Part shown: piece by piece, positions 34,130 to 44,779 of the stretch
How the letters are laid out: every line of letters begins with the position of its first letter
Position numbering within the stretch: position 1 is the stretch's first letter
The notes under the pieces: model-generated
Databases searched by the model: none
The model's input: the letters and a program-made list of their open reading frames with translations, nothing else
Told to the model about the DNA's origin: nothing
Made by a program: the position numbers and the translations under genes
NCBI RefSeq assembly: GCF_015840335.1
Contig: NZ_CP060395.1
Span: 2,517,277 to 2,581,276, forward strand
Length of the DNA: 64,000 nt
Direction: 5' to 3'
Origin: Synechococcus sp. CBW1108
GTDB taxonomy: Bacteria > Cyanobacteriota > Cyanobacteriia > PCC-6307 > Cyanobiaceae

Positions 34130-35941
34130 ATGAGTAGCGGCGCACACACTGGCACGCCGATTCGCAACATTGCGATCATCGCCCACGTTGACCATGGCAA
34201 AACAACCCTGGTAGACGCCCTGCTCGGTCAGTCGGGCATTTTCCGTGAAGGAGAGGCGGTGCCCACCTGTGTGATGGATTCCAACGACCTAGAAAGGGAA
34301 CGGGGAATTACCATTCTCTCAAAAAATACCGCTGTTGATTATGAAGGCATACGGATCAATATCGTTGATACCCCTGGGCACGCTGATTTCGGTGGTGAGG
34401 TGGAGCGGGTTTTGGGAATGGTCGATGGCTGTCTCTTGATCGTTGATGCCAATGAGGGGCCCATGCCCCAAACTCGCTTTGTGCTCAAGAAGGCTCTCGA
34501 AAAAGGGCTCCGTCCGATCGTGTTTGTCAACAAGATTGACCGGGCCCGAGTCGATCCGGAAGTTGCCGTCGACAAGGTGCTCGACCTATTTCTTGAGCTT
34601 GGCGCTGACGACGATCAATGCGACTTTCCCTACCTCTTTGGTAGTGGCATGGGCGGCTATGCCAAGCCCGACATGAAAACGGAGAGCGCCACCATGAAGC
34701 CGCTCTTTGATGCCATCTTGCGCCACGTTCCACCCCCGGTTGGCGATCCTGAGAAACCCTTGCAGCTGCAGGTGACCACCCTGGATTACAGCGATTTTCT
34801 CGGCAGGATCATGATCGGCCGCATTCACAACGGCACCATCAAAGCTGGCCAGCCGGCGGCGTTAATCCGTGATGACGGCAGCATCAAACGTAGCCGTATA
34901 AGCAAGTTATTGGGCTTCCGCGGTCTGCAGCGCGTCGAGATCGAAGAGGCCCGAGCTGGTGATTTGGTTGCAGTGGCTGGCTTTGACGAGGTGAATATCG
35001 GCGAGACGATTGCCTGCCCGGACCATCCAGAAGCCTTGCCCCTGATCCGGGTTGATGAACCAACCCTGCAGATGACCTTCGTCATCAACGATTCTCCCTT
35101 TGCCGGCAAGGAAGGCAAATTTGTCACCAGTCGCCAGGTGCGTGATCGGCTCCAGAAAGAGCTGCTCACCAACGTGGCTCTGCGGGTTGAAGATACCGAT
35201 TCGCCCGATCGCTGGTCAGTAAGCGGCCGCGGTGAGCTGCACCTCGGCATTTTGATTGAAACGATGCGTCGGGAGGGCTATGAGTTTCAGGTTTCCCAGC
35301 CCCAGGTGATTTTCCGCACCATCGATGGCACCCCATCGGAGCCCTATGAAACCCTGGTGCTCGATGTCCCTGAGGAAGGGGTGGGAGGCTGCATTGAAAA
35401 ACTCGGCACCCGCAAGGCCGAGATGCAGAACATGGAAAATACCAACGATGGCCGCACCCAGCTGGAATTTGTTGTGCCGGCCCGGGGCCTGATCGGCTTC
35501 CGCGGCGAGTTCATTCGCGCCACCCGCGGTGAGGGAATCATGAGCCACTCCTTCCTGGACTATCGGCCCATGCAGGGCGATATGGACAATCGCCGCAACG
35601 GTGTTCTGATTGCCTTTGAGGAGGGCACGGCCACTTTCTATGCCCTAAAGGGTGCGGAGGATCGGGGCCAGTTCTTCATTACGCCTGGCACTAAGGTTTA
35701 CAAAGGCATGATTGTCGGTGAACACAACCGCCCCCCTGATCTGGAGCTGAACGTCTGCAAGGCCAAGCAGGTGACCAACATCCGTTCAGCCGGAGCGGAG
35801 GTTCTTGATACCCTGCAGGCACCGATCCAGATGACCCTGGAACGAGCCCTGGAGTACATCGGCCCCGATGAGATGCTTGAAGTGACTCCCGAATCGATTC
35901 GTCTGCGCAAGCTGCCTTCCAAAAAGGCAGCCAAGCGCTGA
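34130..35941 (+). CDS. typA: Ribosome-associated GTPase TypA/BipA
   Basis: TypA is a translational GTPase that binds the 70S ribosome and aids 50S assembly and stress growth. The 603-residue protein has P-loop AHVDHGKTT (residues 18-26), switch [21 protein letters not shown] and NKIDR. The C-terminal BipA-specific region [20 protein letters not shown] is present. The ATG at 34130 was chosen because the family starts just before the P-loop. A longer in-frame start (34064) is less likely. DUF309 follows directly. Confidence 0.96.
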   Translation: MSSGAHTGTPIRNIAIIAHVDHGKTTLVDALLGQSGIFREGEAVPTCVMDSNDLERERGITILSKNTAVDYEGIRINIVDTPGHADFGGEVERVLGMVDGCLLIVDANEGPMPQTRFVLKKALEKGLRPIVFVNKIDRARVDPEVAVDKVLDLFLELGADDDQCDFPYLFGSGMGGYAKPDMKTESATMKPLFDAILRHVPPPVGDPEKPLQLQVTTLDYSDFLGRIMIGRIHNGTIKAGQPAALIRDDGSIKRSRISKLLGFRGLQRVEIEEARAGDLVAVAGFDEVNIGETIACPDHPEALPLIRVDEPTLQMTFVINDSPFAGKEGKFVTSRQVRDRLQKELLTNVALRVEDTDSPDRWSVSGRGELHLGILIETMRREGYEFQVSQPQVIFRTIDGTPSEPYETLVLDVPEEGVGGCIEKLGTRKAEMQNMENTNDGRTQLEFVVPARGLIGFRGEFIRATRGEGIMSHSFLDYRPMQGDMDNRRNGVLIAFEEGTATFYALKGAEDRGQFFITPGTKVYKGMIVGEHNRPPDLELNVCKAKQVTNIRSAGAEVLDTLQAPIQMTLERALEYIGPDEMLEVTPESIRLRKLPSKKAAKR

Positions 35942-35944
35942 TTG

Positions 35945-36355
35945 GTGAGCCTGTCGGAGCCACCGCTGCTGTCCCAGGATCCAGAAGAGCAGGGCTTGGT
36001 TGGCGACCCTCGGCTGGCCAGGGCCATTGCCCTCTTCAATGCGTGCGACTGGTACGCCTGCCACGACGGCTTCGAGGAGCTGTGGCACGAGACCGCTGGC
36101 AGGATGCGGCCCCTCCTGCAGGGAATCCTGCAGATTGCTGTGGCAGAGTTGCACCATGAACGCGGCAACCTGCGCGGAGCCACCATCCTCATGGGCGAGG
36201 GGCTTGGCCGCCTTCAGGGGAACCTGGAAGGCGGCCTCGGCCTCGACCTGGACAGCCTGCGGCACCAGGTGGGTGAGCGTTTGCAGGCCCTGCAGCAGCA
36301 GCGACCACTGCGAGGCCTGGATTTGCCATATTTGGCAGTTAAGAATCAGGCGTAA
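35945..36355 (+). CDS. DUF309 family protein
   Basis: This small helical protein of the DUF309 family has the conserved patterns ALFNACDWYACHDGFEELWH and LQGILQIAVAELHHERGNLR. The arrangement of His and Glu (HDGFEELWHE) suggests metal binding, but no reaction is established. It starts within 5 bp of the typA stop, using GTG at 35945 or TTG at 35942. Co-expression with typA is likely. Confidence 0.8.
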   Translation: MSLSEPPLLSQDPEEQGLVGDPRLARAIALFNACDWYACHDGFEELWHETAGRMRPLLQGILQIAVAELHHERGNLRGATILMGEGLGRLQGNLEGGLGLDLDSLRHQVGERLQALQQQRPLRGLDLPYLAVKNQA

Positions 36356-36428
36356 ATATCATCATATTGGCTGATTAATTGCTCGACATCCGGTGTATTT
36401 GACCCATTTGAATCCCATTTCTGGGCCC

Positions 36429-36950
36429 ATGCTTAGGCTTCTCCTACTTCTATTCCTCTCTGCCCATATTGCCTATCCTGTTTCAGCTCAGATCGAGCCT
36501 CCTGTGACCCAGCCAATCACTTCCGGTCTTGACGTTGGCGAGCCAGCCGAGCTGAGCAGGGGAAGTCTCTCCCCAGAGGGTCGTCAGGTAACACCACTAA
36601 CTGGTTTAGTTACTATCGAATCTGATCTCCAAAAGGCTGATAATAGCACTGGCGTTGTCACTGCGACCGGCAACGTCCGCATTCTCTACCCTGATCGGGG
36701 AGTTGTTGCTACGGCTAGGCAAGCCCAATATTTTAGTAAGGAGGGCAGAGTTGTACTCAGTGGTGATGTTGATATTATTCAGGATAACGGCAATAGTCTG
36801 CGGGCCGAGCGCATTGTTTACCTGGTAGAGCGCGAAAGAATTATCGCCGATCCGGCAGAGGGGCAGCAGGTGATTATCCGCTACTATCTTAATTCACCGG
36901 TGGGTGCTGGAATGGGATTTCTTGATGGACAACAGGCTCCACGCCCATGA
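36429..36950 (+). CDS. lptA: LptA/OstA-like periplasmic protein
   Basis: The 173-residue protein has a signal peptide (MLRLLLLLFLSAHIAYPVSA, cleavage near SAQ). A single OstA/LptA-type beta-jellyroll follows, with repeats TATGNVRILYPDRGVVATAR and LSGDVDIIQDNGNSLRAERI. LptA bridges lipopolysaccharide from the inner-membrane transporter to the outer membrane. The start codon at 36429 is set by the signal peptide. The stop overlaps lptB (ATGA), so the genes act in one pathway. Confidence 0.85.
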   Translation: MLRLLLLLFLSAHIAYPVSAQIEPPVTQPITSGLDVGEPAELSRGSLSPEGRQVTPLTGLVTIESDLQKADNSTGVVTATGNVRILYPDRGVVATARQAQYFSKEGRVVLSGDVDIIQDNGNSLRAERIVYLVERERIIADPAEGQQVIIRYYLNSPVGAGMGFLDGQQAPRP

Positions 36951-37675
36951 GTTTAGAGTTACTTGATGTGGTGTTAGCCATTGGTAAGCGTTGCCTTGTC
37001 AACCATGTTTCCCTGAATTTTGAGCAGGGAGAGGTGGTTGGCCTGCTTGGTCCAAATGGAGCCGGTAAAACCACCACCTTCGGATTAGTTACGGGTTTGC
37101 TGCGTCCTGATAGCGGCAAGGTGTTGATGAATGGCAAGTCGATCGCCCATCTACCAATGCCTAGGCGCGCCCAGCTGGGGATTGGTTACCTCCCTCAGGA
37201 ACCTAGCGTTTTCAGGCAGTTAACCGTTCGAGAAAATTTAAATCTAGCCCTGCAGGAAAGCGGAGCCCCACGCCGCCTGAGAAGGGATCGAATCGACTCA
37301 CTGATCAAGGATTTTCATCTGAGCGAGTTTCAAAATCGACTCGGCTATCAATTGTCAGGCGGCGAGCGCCGACGCTGTGAGGTTGCCCGAGCCTTGGCAG
37401 TCGGGGAGGAGGGCCCGCGCTACCTGCTGTTGGATGAACCCTTCGCTGGGGTTGATCCGATTGCTGTTGGAGATCTGCAAAGTTTAATTCAGCAGTTGCG
37501 CTCTCGTGGCATGGGATTGCTGATTACCGATCATAATGTCAGAGAAACCTTGGCGATCACTGATCGTGCCTATATTCTATCTGAGGGGCGTATATTAGCT
37601 TCTGGCACATCTCATTCCATTGCGGCTGATCCCCTCGTGCGCCGCCACTACCTTGGTGAGGATTTTAAAATTTGA
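36947..37675 (+). CDS. lptB: LPS export ABC transporter ATPase
   Basis: LptB energizes extraction of lipopolysaccharide from the plasma membrane. The 242-residue ATPase has Walker A (GPNGAGKTTT), the Q-loop in YLPQEPSVFRQLTVRENL, the signature LSGGERRRCEVARAL, Walker B (LLLDEPFAGVDP) and H-loop DHNVRETL. This exact YLPQE/ERRR pattern is characteristic of LptB. Base composition around lptA-lptF is noticeably lower in GC than in the flanking genes. It overlaps the lptA stop and the start of the permease gene. Confidence 0.95.
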   Translation: MSLELLDVVLAIGKRCLVNHVSLNFEQGEVVGLLGPNGAGKTTTFGLVTGLLRPDSGKVLMNGKSIAHLPMPRRAQLGIGYLPQEPSVFRQLTVRENLNLALQESGAPRRLRRDRIDSLIKDFHLSEFQNRLGYQLSGGERRRCEVARALAVGEEGPRYLLLDEPFAGVDPIAVGDLQSLIQQLRSRGMGLLITDHNVRETLAITDRAYILSEGRILASGTSHSIAADPLVRRHYLGEDFKI

Positions 37676-38850
37676 ACATTTCAAAAATATTTAGCCGTCA
37701 ATGGGCAAGGTTCCCCCTATTGGATCGGTGGATTCTTTCCGAGCTTATTCCTCCCCTATTGTTTGGTATCGGCGCGTTCACAGCCGTAAGTTTCTCGGTG
37801 GGCGCTGTTTTCGAGATTCTACGTCGTATTTCGGAGACCTCAGTTCCGCTTAGTGATGTCGTAAAGATACTTTTGCTCCAGCTTCCGTCTTTTATGGTTA
37901 TTTCTTTTCCGATGGCCACATTAATGGCCGCTCTGCTTAGCTATGGCAAACTAGCCTCAACTAGTGAGCTCACCGCTTTGCGAAGTGTTGGGGTATCGGA
38001 ATGGCGCATGGTGATACCTGGGGTTTCGTTGGCATTAGTCATGATGCTTTTGACTTTGACATTTAATGAGTGGGTCGTCCCCAATACTATGTACCAGTCC
38101 AAGGCCCTGCTTGACCGCTCCCTAGGTAGGGCTGTTATTGGCCAGTCTGCTGAAAATATAACCTATTCTAAATTTGGAGAGATCAAAAATGGTGAGGCCC
38201 CGAGCTCTAGGGGGCTCACCACTTTTTTTGCTGCTCGGGAGTTTAAGGAAGGCAATATGTTCGGGATTACCGTTCTCGATTTCGCCGATACCAATCGCCA
38301 AATTCTGCTCCAAGCCCAATCGGGAAGTTGGCTTGAGAGAGAAGGAAGTTGGGAATTCAGGGATGGAGTTATTTCAGTTTTGCCCTCGGGTAAGGATAAG
38401 CAATTGACAACAGGAGCCTTTGAGAAATATATTTTTAAACTCGGCATGGAGCCTATCCAGGCCGCGAAGCTGCCTAAAGACTTTGATGTTTTCTCCAATA
38501 CCCTCACCGTCGGTCAAGCAATGACTGCGGAGCGCCTGCTAAGGGAGTCAGGACAGACAAAGCGGGCTCGCAAATTCCAGGTGCGAATCCAGGAGAAATT
38601 TTCCTTTCCAGCCGTCTGTCTCGTTTTTGGCTTGCTGGGTTCCACCCTGGGCAGCCGGCCAACTTCTCGGCAGAGCAGCAGCAAGGGTTTTGGCATGACG
38701 GTCATTTTCCTTTTCGTCTATTACCTTGGCGCCTACATCTTTAGTATGATCGGCGTTAATGGTTTTTTGCCCCCATTTGTTGCTGCATGGTCCCCGGTTT
38801 TATTGGGGCTGGGCACGGGATCATTTATTTTATATCGCTCCAGTCGATAG
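37672..38850 (+). CDS. LptF/LptG-type permease (YjgP/YjgQ)
   Basis: The 392-residue protein has six predicted spans with a large periplasmic domain between the third and fourth. That is the layout of LptF and LptG, the membrane pair that feeds LptA. Segments LLLQLPSFMVISFPMATLMA and FGLLGSTLGSRPTSRQSSSK are typical. Only one such gene is seen here, as is common in cyanobacteria, so it may act as a homodimer. Translation probably begins at TTG 37672, which overlaps the lptB stop. Confidence 0.88.
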   Translation: MNISKIFSRQWARFPLLDRWILSELIPPLLFGIGAFTAVSFSVGAVFEILRRISETSVPLSDVVKILLLQLPSFMVISFPMATLMAALLSYGKLASTSELTALRSVGVSEWRMVIPGVSLALVMMLLTLTFNEWVVPNTMYQSKALLDRSLGRAVIGQSAENITYSKFGEIKNGEAPSSRGLTTFFAAREFKEGNMFGITVLDFADTNRQILLQAQSGSWLEREGSWEFRDGVISVLPSGKDKQLTTGAFEKYIFKLGMEPIQAAKLPKDFDVFSNTLTVGQAMTAERLLRESGQTKRARKFQVRIQEKFSFPAVCLVFGLLGSTLGSRPTSRQSSSKGFGMTVIFLFVYYLGAYIFSMIGVNGFLPPFVAAWSPVLLGLGTGSFILYRSSR

Positions 38851-39034
38851 GCATTAAGGTCTCAACTTCTTGTTCGCAGGTTTTGCGACTTTGCCGCTCT
38901 GTTGGCACCTGACGTACTCGCAATAGCTCGCTTATCTAGCGTGCAACATGGTATCTTTTTTAATTATTTTATGAGCCAAACGCCTCTCCCCGGTCCTGGT
39001 TTCGATTAAGCTGTTAATACATTGGTTTTCTCTA

Positions 39035-39967
39035 ATGTTGCCGGATCCTGTCATTGCCCTGGGCCTTACGGCCTTTGCCCTGTTGCTGTTTGTGTTGCCC
39101 TGGGCCTTCTGGGCCTTGAGTGGTGGCAACTCCAGCAAGGCGGTCCGCCTGCTCGTGGCTGCCGCCAACCTCTGCTTGACGGCCCAGCTGGTGCTGCGCT
39201 GGTGGGATTCGGGCCATTTCCCGATCAGCAACCTCTATGAGTCCCTCTGTTTCCTGGCCTGGGCCTCCACCCTGACCCAGCTCCTTGTGGAAAGGAACTG
39301 GCCTTCCCCTTTGGTACCCGCTGCAGCGACTCCAATGGCTCTTGGCTGTGTGGCTTTTGCCAGTTTTGCCCTGCCGGATCGGCTGCAGGAGGCCTCTCCC
39401 TTGGTGCCGGCGCTGCGCTCTAGCTGGTTGGTTATGCACGTCAGCGTGATCATGGTCAGCTATGCGGCTTTGCTGGTGGGATCCCTGTTGTCGCTGGCGG
39501 TGCTCTTCACAGATCGTGGCAACAGTTTCGAGCTGCGCAGCAGTTCCATTGGCAGCGGCGGCTATCGCCAGGCCAAGCTGGTCACAGCAGCCGACAGCAG
39601 CGGGGCAGGGGTGGCTCCCCTCCAGCTAAGCAGTGTGGCCATGCCAGTAGTAGAGCAACTTGATTCACTCAGTTACCGCACTATCACCGTGGGTTTCCTG
39701 TTGCTCTCAGTTGGGCTGGTGAGTGGGGCCGTGTGGGCAAATGAGGCATGGGGTAGCTGGTGGAGCTGGGATCCCAAGGAAACCTGGGCCCTGATTTGTT
39801 GGCTCGTCTACGCCGCCTACCTCCACACGCGCCTGATTCGTGGCTGGCAGGGCCGCAAGCCTGCGCTTGTTGCCGCAGCAGGCCTGGTGGTGATTGCGGT
39901 TTGCTATATAGGCGTAAACCTATTGGGTATCGGTTTACATAGCTACGGATGGTTTTTTGACAGCTAA
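39035..39967 (+). CDS. ccsA: Cytochrome c biogenesis protein (Ycf5-type, CcsA/CcsB)
   Basis: System II cytochrome c maturation protein that handles heme on the lumenal side of the thylakoid for cytochrome f and c6. The 310-residue protein has about eight spans and the tryptophan-rich heme-handling motif [39 protein letters not shown] is the conserved N-terminal loop. The partner with the ResB fold is not in the window. Naming differs between databases (ccsA or ccsB). The ATG at 39035 was chosen. Confidence 0.92.
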   Translation: MLPDPVIALGLTAFALLLFVLPWAFWALSGGNSSKAVRLLVAAANLCLTAQLVLRWWDSGHFPISNLYESLCFLAWASTLTQLLVERNWPSPLVPAAATPMALGCVAFASFALPDRLQEASPLVPALRSSWLVMHVSVIMVSYAALLVGSLLSLAVLFTDRGNSFELRSSSIGSGGYRQAKLVTAADSSGAGVAPLQLSSVAMPVVEQLDSLSYRTITVGFLLLSVGLVSGAVWANEAWGSWWSWDPKETWALICWLVYAAYLHTRLIRGWQGRKPALVAAAGLVVIAVCYIGVNLLGIGLHSYGWFFDS

Positions 39968-40007
39968 GAGCTGCTTCTAACCACCTCGTAGCTAGCAGCC
40001 ATGTCTC

Positions 40008-40691
40008 CTAGGCGACTACGGCGCTGGGGCGTTTGCTGTTGCGAATGCCGGTGATGGCAGCCCCATAGTCCGGCTGGTTGAAGATGCCCGAACCGCTCAC
40101 GATCGCGTTGGCACCGGCCTCGATCACCTTCCAGGCATTTTCTGCCTTGATGCCCCCATCCACCTCGATCCAGGGATCCAGACCGCGTTCATCGCAGATT
40201 CGGCGCAGGGAGCGAATTTTCTGAACCTGGTTCTCGATGAAGCTCTGACCGCCAAAGCCCGGGTTGACGCTCATGATCAACACCAGATCACAGAGCTCCA
40301 GGCAATACTCGAGGCTGTCCAGGGGTGTGCTGGGGTTGAGCACGGCCCCGGCCAGTTTGCCGAGATCCTTGATCTGGGCAAGGTTGCGGTGCAGGTGGGG
40401 ACAGGCTTCCACCTGTACGGAAATGATGTCGGCGCCGGCATTGGCGAAGTCGGCGACGTAATTCTCCGGCTCCACGATCATCAGGTGCACGTCGAGGGTC
40501 TTGCTGGTAACCGGTCGCAGGGCCTTCACGATCAGGGGACCGATCGTAATGTTGGGCACGAAGCGGCCATCCATTACGTCAACGTGAATCCAGTCAGCGC
40601 CTGCCTCGTCGACGGCACGCACGTCTTCACCAAGACGGGAGAAATCGGCGGAGAGGATCGATGGAGAGATCACCAGGGGCTTGGTACTCAT
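40008..40691 (-). CDS. rpe: Ribulose-phosphate 3-epimerase
   Basis: Rpe interconverts ribulose 5-phosphate and xylulose 5-phosphate in the Calvin and pentose phosphate cycles. The 227-residue TIM barrel has [53 protein letters not shown] and VDGGI, all hallmark blocks. Metal-binding His and Asp residues are present. The ATG at 40691 follows the usual N-terminus ([11 protein letters not shown]). It is divergent from glpX over 174 bp, which may hold shared control for the two Calvin-cycle genes. Confidence 0.97.
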   Translation of the reverse strand: MSTKPLVISPSILSADFSRLGEDVRAVDEAGADWIHVDVMDGRFVPNITIGPLIVKALRPVTSKTLDVHLMIVEPENYVADFANAGADIISVQVEACPHLHRNLAQIKDLGKLAGAVLNPSTPLDSLEYCLELCDLVLIMSVNPGFGGQSFIENQVQKIRSLRRICDERGLDPWIEVDGGIKAENAWKVIEAGANAIVSGSGIFNQPDYGAAITGIRNSKRPSAVVA

Positions 40692-40865
40692 GCTGAAGTG
40701 ACCGAGGCGGCGCGTTTGATTGTAGGTAGTTGCTGGGAGGGGCCATCGGCACTGATACACTTGCGGCCGCTTCAAGTCTGAAAGGCCCGGCAGCAGCAGG
40801 ACTCTGCTCCCCTCTCCTGCCTGGCCCTAGCCACTCCCTGAAGCCCATTCCCCTGCCGGATCACC

Positions 40866-41870
40866 GTGGATCGCACCCTTATCCAGGAAATTCTCGAGGT
40901 TGTTGAGCAAGCCGCCATCGCCTCAGCCGAACTGACCGGCTTGGGCAAGAAAGACGAAGCCGATGCTGCTGCTGTGGAGGCCATGCGCACGCGCATGGGC
41001 CAGATCCAAATGCAGGGCCGCATCGTCATCGGCGAGGGAGAGCGCGATGAAGCTCCCATGCTCTACATCGGTGAGGAGGTCGGCAGTGGCACTGGCCCTG
41101 GGGTCGACTTTGCGGTGGATCCCTGCGAGGGCACCAATCTGTGCGCCAACAGCCAGCGGGGTTCCATGGCTGTGCTGGCGGCCTCCGATCGGGGTGGCCT
41201 TTTCAATGCCCCTGACTTTTATATGAAGAAATTGGCAGCTCCGCCGGCGGCCAAGGGCAAAGTTGATATACGCAAGTCTGCTACGGAGAATATCGCCATC
41301 CTCAGCCAGTGCCTCGGATTGGCCGCCACCGAGCTCACGATCGTGGTGATGGACCGGGCCCGCCACAAGGATTTGATTGCCGAGATCAGGTCCACTGGTG
41401 CCCGGGTGCAGCCGATTTCCGATGGGGACGTGCAGGCCGCCATTGCCTGTGGTTTTGCCGGTACCGGCACCCACTGCCTGATGGGCATTGGGGCGGCCCC
41501 TGAAGGTGTCATCTCTGCGGCTGCCATGCGCGCCCTCGGTGGCCACTTTCAGGGCCAGCTGGTCTATGACCCCGCCGTCGCCCAAACCTCGGAATGGGCC
41601 GACTACACCAAAGAGGGCAATATCGCCCGCCTCAATGAAATGGGGATCACCGATGTCGATAAAATCTATGAAGCCGAGGAACTGGCTTCCGGAGAAAACG
41701 TCGTGTTTGCTGGAAGTGGCATCACTGACGGCCTGCTCTTCCATGGCGTTAAGTTTGAGAAGGACTGCACCCGCACCAGCTCCCTGGTGATCAGCACCCT
41801 CGATAATTCCGCCCGCTTCACCAACACCATCCACATCAAGCCAGGTGCCACAAACATCGCCCTGAGCTGA
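40866..41870 (+). CDS. glpX: Class II fructose-1,6-/sedoheptulose-1,7-bisphosphatase
   Basis: The cyanobacterial dual-function phosphatase dephosphorylates FBP and SBP in the Calvin cycle. The 334-residue GlpX-type enzyme shows [35 protein letters not shown] and [20 protein letters not shown] with the expected acidic metal ligands. The GTG at 40866 was chosen ([20 protein letters not shown]). It is followed by hemA after 34 bp. Confidence 0.96.
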   Translation: MDRTLIQEILEVVEQAAIASAELTGLGKKDEADAAAVEAMRTRMGQIQMQGRIVIGEGERDEAPMLYIGEEVGSGTGPGVDFAVDPCEGTNLCANSQRGSMAVLAASDRGGLFNAPDFYMKKLAAPPAAKGKVDIRKSATENIAILSQCLGLAATELTIVVMDRARHKDLIAEIRSTGARVQPISDGDVQAAIACGFAGTGTHCLMGIGAAPEGVISAAAMRALGGHFQGQLVYDPAVAQTSEWADYTKEGNIARLNEMGITDVDKIYEAEELASGENVVFAGSGITDGLLFHGVKFEKDCTRTSSLVISTLDNSARFTNTIHIKPGATNIALS

Positions 41871-41904
41871 CACCTACGCCAACCGAGCACAGCCGCCAGC
41901 CTTC

Positions 41905-43215
41905 ATGCACATTGCCGTCGTAGGCCTCAGTCATCGCACGGCCCCAGTGGAGATCCGGGAGCGTCTCAGCATCCCGGAACAGAGCATGGAGGCTTCGCTC
42001 CAATTGCTCAAGGCTGACGACCAGGTGCTTGAGGCCTCAATCCTCAGCACCTGCAACCGGCTGGAGATCTACACCTTGCTCAGGAACCCCGAGCAGGGCA
42101 TCGCCTCGGTCGGTTCGTTCCTGAGCCAGCACTCCGGCCTCGCCGTTGACCAGCTCGTTCCGCACCTCTTCACCTTCCATCACGAGGAGGCGATCGCCCA
42201 CCTGTTGCGGGTCTCGGCGGGACTGGACTCCCTCGTGCTGGGTGAAGGCCAGATCCTTGCCCAGGTAAAGAAGATGGTGCGCCTGGGCCAGGAGCACCAT
42301 TCCGTTGGCCCCATTCTCAATCGCCTGCTGAACCAGGCGGTGAGCAGTGGCAAACGGGTTCGTACGGAAACAAATCTGGGCACCGGAGCGGTATCGATCA
42401 GCTCCGCAGCTGTGGAACTTGCCCAACTCAAGCTTGGCCAGGCCCGCGGTATCGATGAACTTGTGCCCCTGGACCAGGAGCAGGTGGCGGTGGTGGGAGC
42501 TGGCCGAATGGCTCGACTGTTGCTCCAGCACCTCCAGGCCAAGGGTTGCCGTGGCGTGGTCCTGCTCAACCGCACGGTCGCCAGGGCTGAGCTACTGGCA
42601 GCTGATATCCCGGCCCTACCTGTTCAGTGCCGGCCCCTCGATGACCTGGACCACTGCCTGAGCACCTGTTCACTGGTGTTCACAAGCACCGCGGCCGAAA
42701 CCCCGATCATCACGGCGGCCAGGCTCGGCGGCCTGAACAGACGATCCAGCTTGATGCTGATAGACATCGGCGTGCCCCGCAACATCGCTGCTGACACCTC
42801 GGCACTGGCGGGCGTCCAGTCCTACGACGTGGATGATCTGCAGGAGGTTGTCAACCGCAACCAGGAAGCCCGCAGGGAGATGGCTGCTGAAGCAGAGGTA
42901 CTGCTGGAGCAGGAGGCCAGGCTGTTTCTGGAATGGTGGGATGGCCTGGAGGCGGTGCCCGTTGTGAACCGGCTGAGATGCCAGCTGGAGGACATCCGCG
43001 AGCAGGAACTTCAGAAGGCTCTGAGCCGCATGGGCCCAGACCTTTCGGTGCGGGAACGCAAGGTGGTTGAGGCTTTGAGCAAGGGAATCATCAACAAGAT
43101 CCTCCATACCCCCGTGACCAACCTGCGGGCGCCCCAGCCGCGCCAGCAACGGCACAGTGCTATGCGGGTGCTGCGGGAGCTCTTTGAACTCAATGACCAT
43201 CCCTCCGAGGCCTGA
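41905..43215 (+). CDS. hemA: Glutamyl-tRNA reductase
   Basis: HemA reduces glutamyl-tRNA with NADPH to glutamate-1-semialdehyde, the first committed step to heme, chlorophyll and bilins. Cys50 in LSTCNRLEIY is the catalytic nucleophile. LGEGQILAQVKKMVRLGQEH and the NADPH-binding VVGAGRMARLLLQHLQAKG are also clear. The length (436 residues) is normal. It is 34 bp after glpX, so co-transcription is possible. Confidence 0.97.
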   Translation: MHIAVVGLSHRTAPVEIRERLSIPEQSMEASLQLLKADDQVLEASILSTCNRLEIYTLLRNPEQGIASVGSFLSQHSGLAVDQLVPHLFTFHHEEAIAHLLRVSAGLDSLVLGEGQILAQVKKMVRLGQEHHSVGPILNRLLNQAVSSGKRVRTETNLGTGAVSISSAAVELAQLKLGQARGIDELVPLDQEQVAVVGAGRMARLLLQHLQAKGCRGVVLLNRTVARAELLAADIPALPVQCRPLDDLDHCLSTCSLVFTSTAAETPIITAARLGGLNRRSSLMLIDIGVPRNIAADTSALAGVQSYDVDDLQEVVNRNQEARREMAAEAEVLLEQEARLFLEWWDGLEAVPVVNRLRCQLEDIREQELQKALSRMGPDLSVRERKVVEALSKGIINKILHTPVTNLRAPQPRQQRHSAMRVLRELFELNDHPSEA

Positions 43216-43351
43216 GCCGGGCGTTTTCCCCTGCCGGCTTGGCTGGTTCGGTCGCCTCTGCAACAGTTCGTGCCACCGCTGACCAAAAGGCTCGCCCTCG
43301 GGACATCTGCTCCAGTACGGTCAGCCCCAAGACCCGCCGGCAGCAAGGTTT

Positions 43352-44647
43352 ATGAAGCGTGTACTGGCGATCATTCTCGGTGGCGGCGCTGGAACCCGCC
43401 TCTTTCCGCTCACCAAAATGCGTGCCAAGCCAGCCGTGCCGCTGGCAGGTAAGTATCGACTGATCGATATTCCCATCAGCAATTGCATTAACTCAGAAAT
43501 TAATAAAATTTATGTGTTAACCCAGTTCAACAGCGCCTCGCTCAACCGTCACCTGACGATGAGCTACAACCTTTCGGCCGGGTTCGGCCAGGGGTTTGTT
43601 GAAGTGCTGGCGGCCCAACAAACCCCGGATAGCCCCAGCTGGTTTGAAGGCACCGCCGATGCCGTCAGGAAGTACCAGTCCCTCTTCCATGAATGGGACG
43701 TGGACCACTACCTGATCCTCTCTGGGGATCAGCTCTACAGGATGGACTACGGCCGCTTCGTTCAGCACCACATTGATACCGGCGCCCAGCTGACCGTGGG
43801 GGCCTTGCCAGTGGATGCCGCCCAGGCAGAAGGATTTGGGTTGATGCGCACCAGCGCTGATGGACGCATCCAGGAATTCAGGGAAAAGCCAAAGGGTGAA
43901 GACCTGGCCCAGATGCGAGTCGATACCCAGGCCCTGGGCCTCTCCGCCGAGGAAGCCCTCAAGAGACCCTATCTGGCTTCGATGGGTATTTATGTGTTCA
44001 GCCGGGAGACGATGTTTGATCTGTTGAATAATCATCCTTCCTCAACGGATTTTGGCAAGGAAATTATTCCGGCTTCATTACAGCGCGGTGACCGGCTCCA
44101 GAGCTACCTGTTTGATGACTACTGGGAAGACATTGGTACTATCGGTGCCTTTTATGAGGCCAATCTTGCCCTCACCGATCAGCCCAACCCCGCATTCTCC
44201 TTCTACGATGAGCAGTTCCCCATCTACACCCGCCCCCGCTACCTACCACCCAGCAAGCTCCAGGACGCCCAAGTAACTGCCTCGATCATCGGCGAGGGTT
44301 CCCTGCTGAAGGCCTGCAGCATCCACCACTGCGTGCTGGGCGTTCGCTCCCGGGTTGAGGATGAGGTGGTGCTTCAAGACACCCTGTTGCTGGGAGCGGA
44401 CTATTTCGAATCCGCCGAGCAACGGCTCGCCCTGCGTCAACAGGGAGGGATACCCGTGGGGGTGGGCAAGGGCACCACGGTGAAGCGGGCCATCCTCGAC
44501 AAGAACGTTCGCATCGGGAACAATGTGACTATCGTCAACAAGGACCACCTGGAGGAGGCCGACCGGCCGGAGCACAGCTTTTACATCCGCAACGGCATCG
44601 TGGTGGTTGAGAAAAATGGCTCCATTGCCGATGGCACCGTTATCTAG
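43352..44647 (+). CDS. glgC: Glucose-1-phosphate adenylyltransferase
   Basis: GlgC makes ADP-glucose for glycogen and is activated by 3-phosphoglycerate in cyanobacteria. The 431-residue enzyme has the N-terminal [20 protein letters not shown], the sugar-phosphate region [18 protein letters not shown] and the C-terminal beta-helix ([20 protein letters not shown]). These regions and the C-terminal activator sites match plastid-type enzymes. The ATG at 43352 was chosen from the conserved [12 protein letters not shown]. Confidence 0.97.
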   Translation: MKRVLAIILGGGAGTRLFPLTKMRAKPAVPLAGKYRLIDIPISNCINSEINKIYVLTQFNSASLNRHLTMSYNLSAGFGQGFVEVLAAQQTPDSPSWFEGTADAVRKYQSLFHEWDVDHYLILSGDQLYRMDYGRFVQHHIDTGAQLTVGALPVDAAQAEGFGLMRTSADGRIQEFREKPKGEDLAQMRVDTQALGLSAEEALKRPYLASMGIYVFSRETMFDLLNNHPSSTDFGKEIIPASLQRGDRLQSYLFDDYWEDIGTIGAFYEANLALTDQPNPAFSFYDEQFPIYTRPRYLPPSKLQDAQVTASIIGEGSLLKACSIHHCVLGVRSRVEDEVVLQDTLLLGADYFESAEQRLALRQQGGIPVGVGKGTTVKRAILDKNVRIGNNVTIVNKDHLEEADRPEHSFYIRNGIVVVEKNGSIADGTVI

Positions 44648-44779
44648 GGACCAATACCAGTAGGCCGACCCTGGCCCATGCCAGGGGTTGCTGACAAGAT
44701 TGCCACCAAGTTGTGACGGAACCTCAGGCCCCAGGCCGCCCCTAGCCACACTGAAGCGCAAACGGTTTCAGTTTCAGCC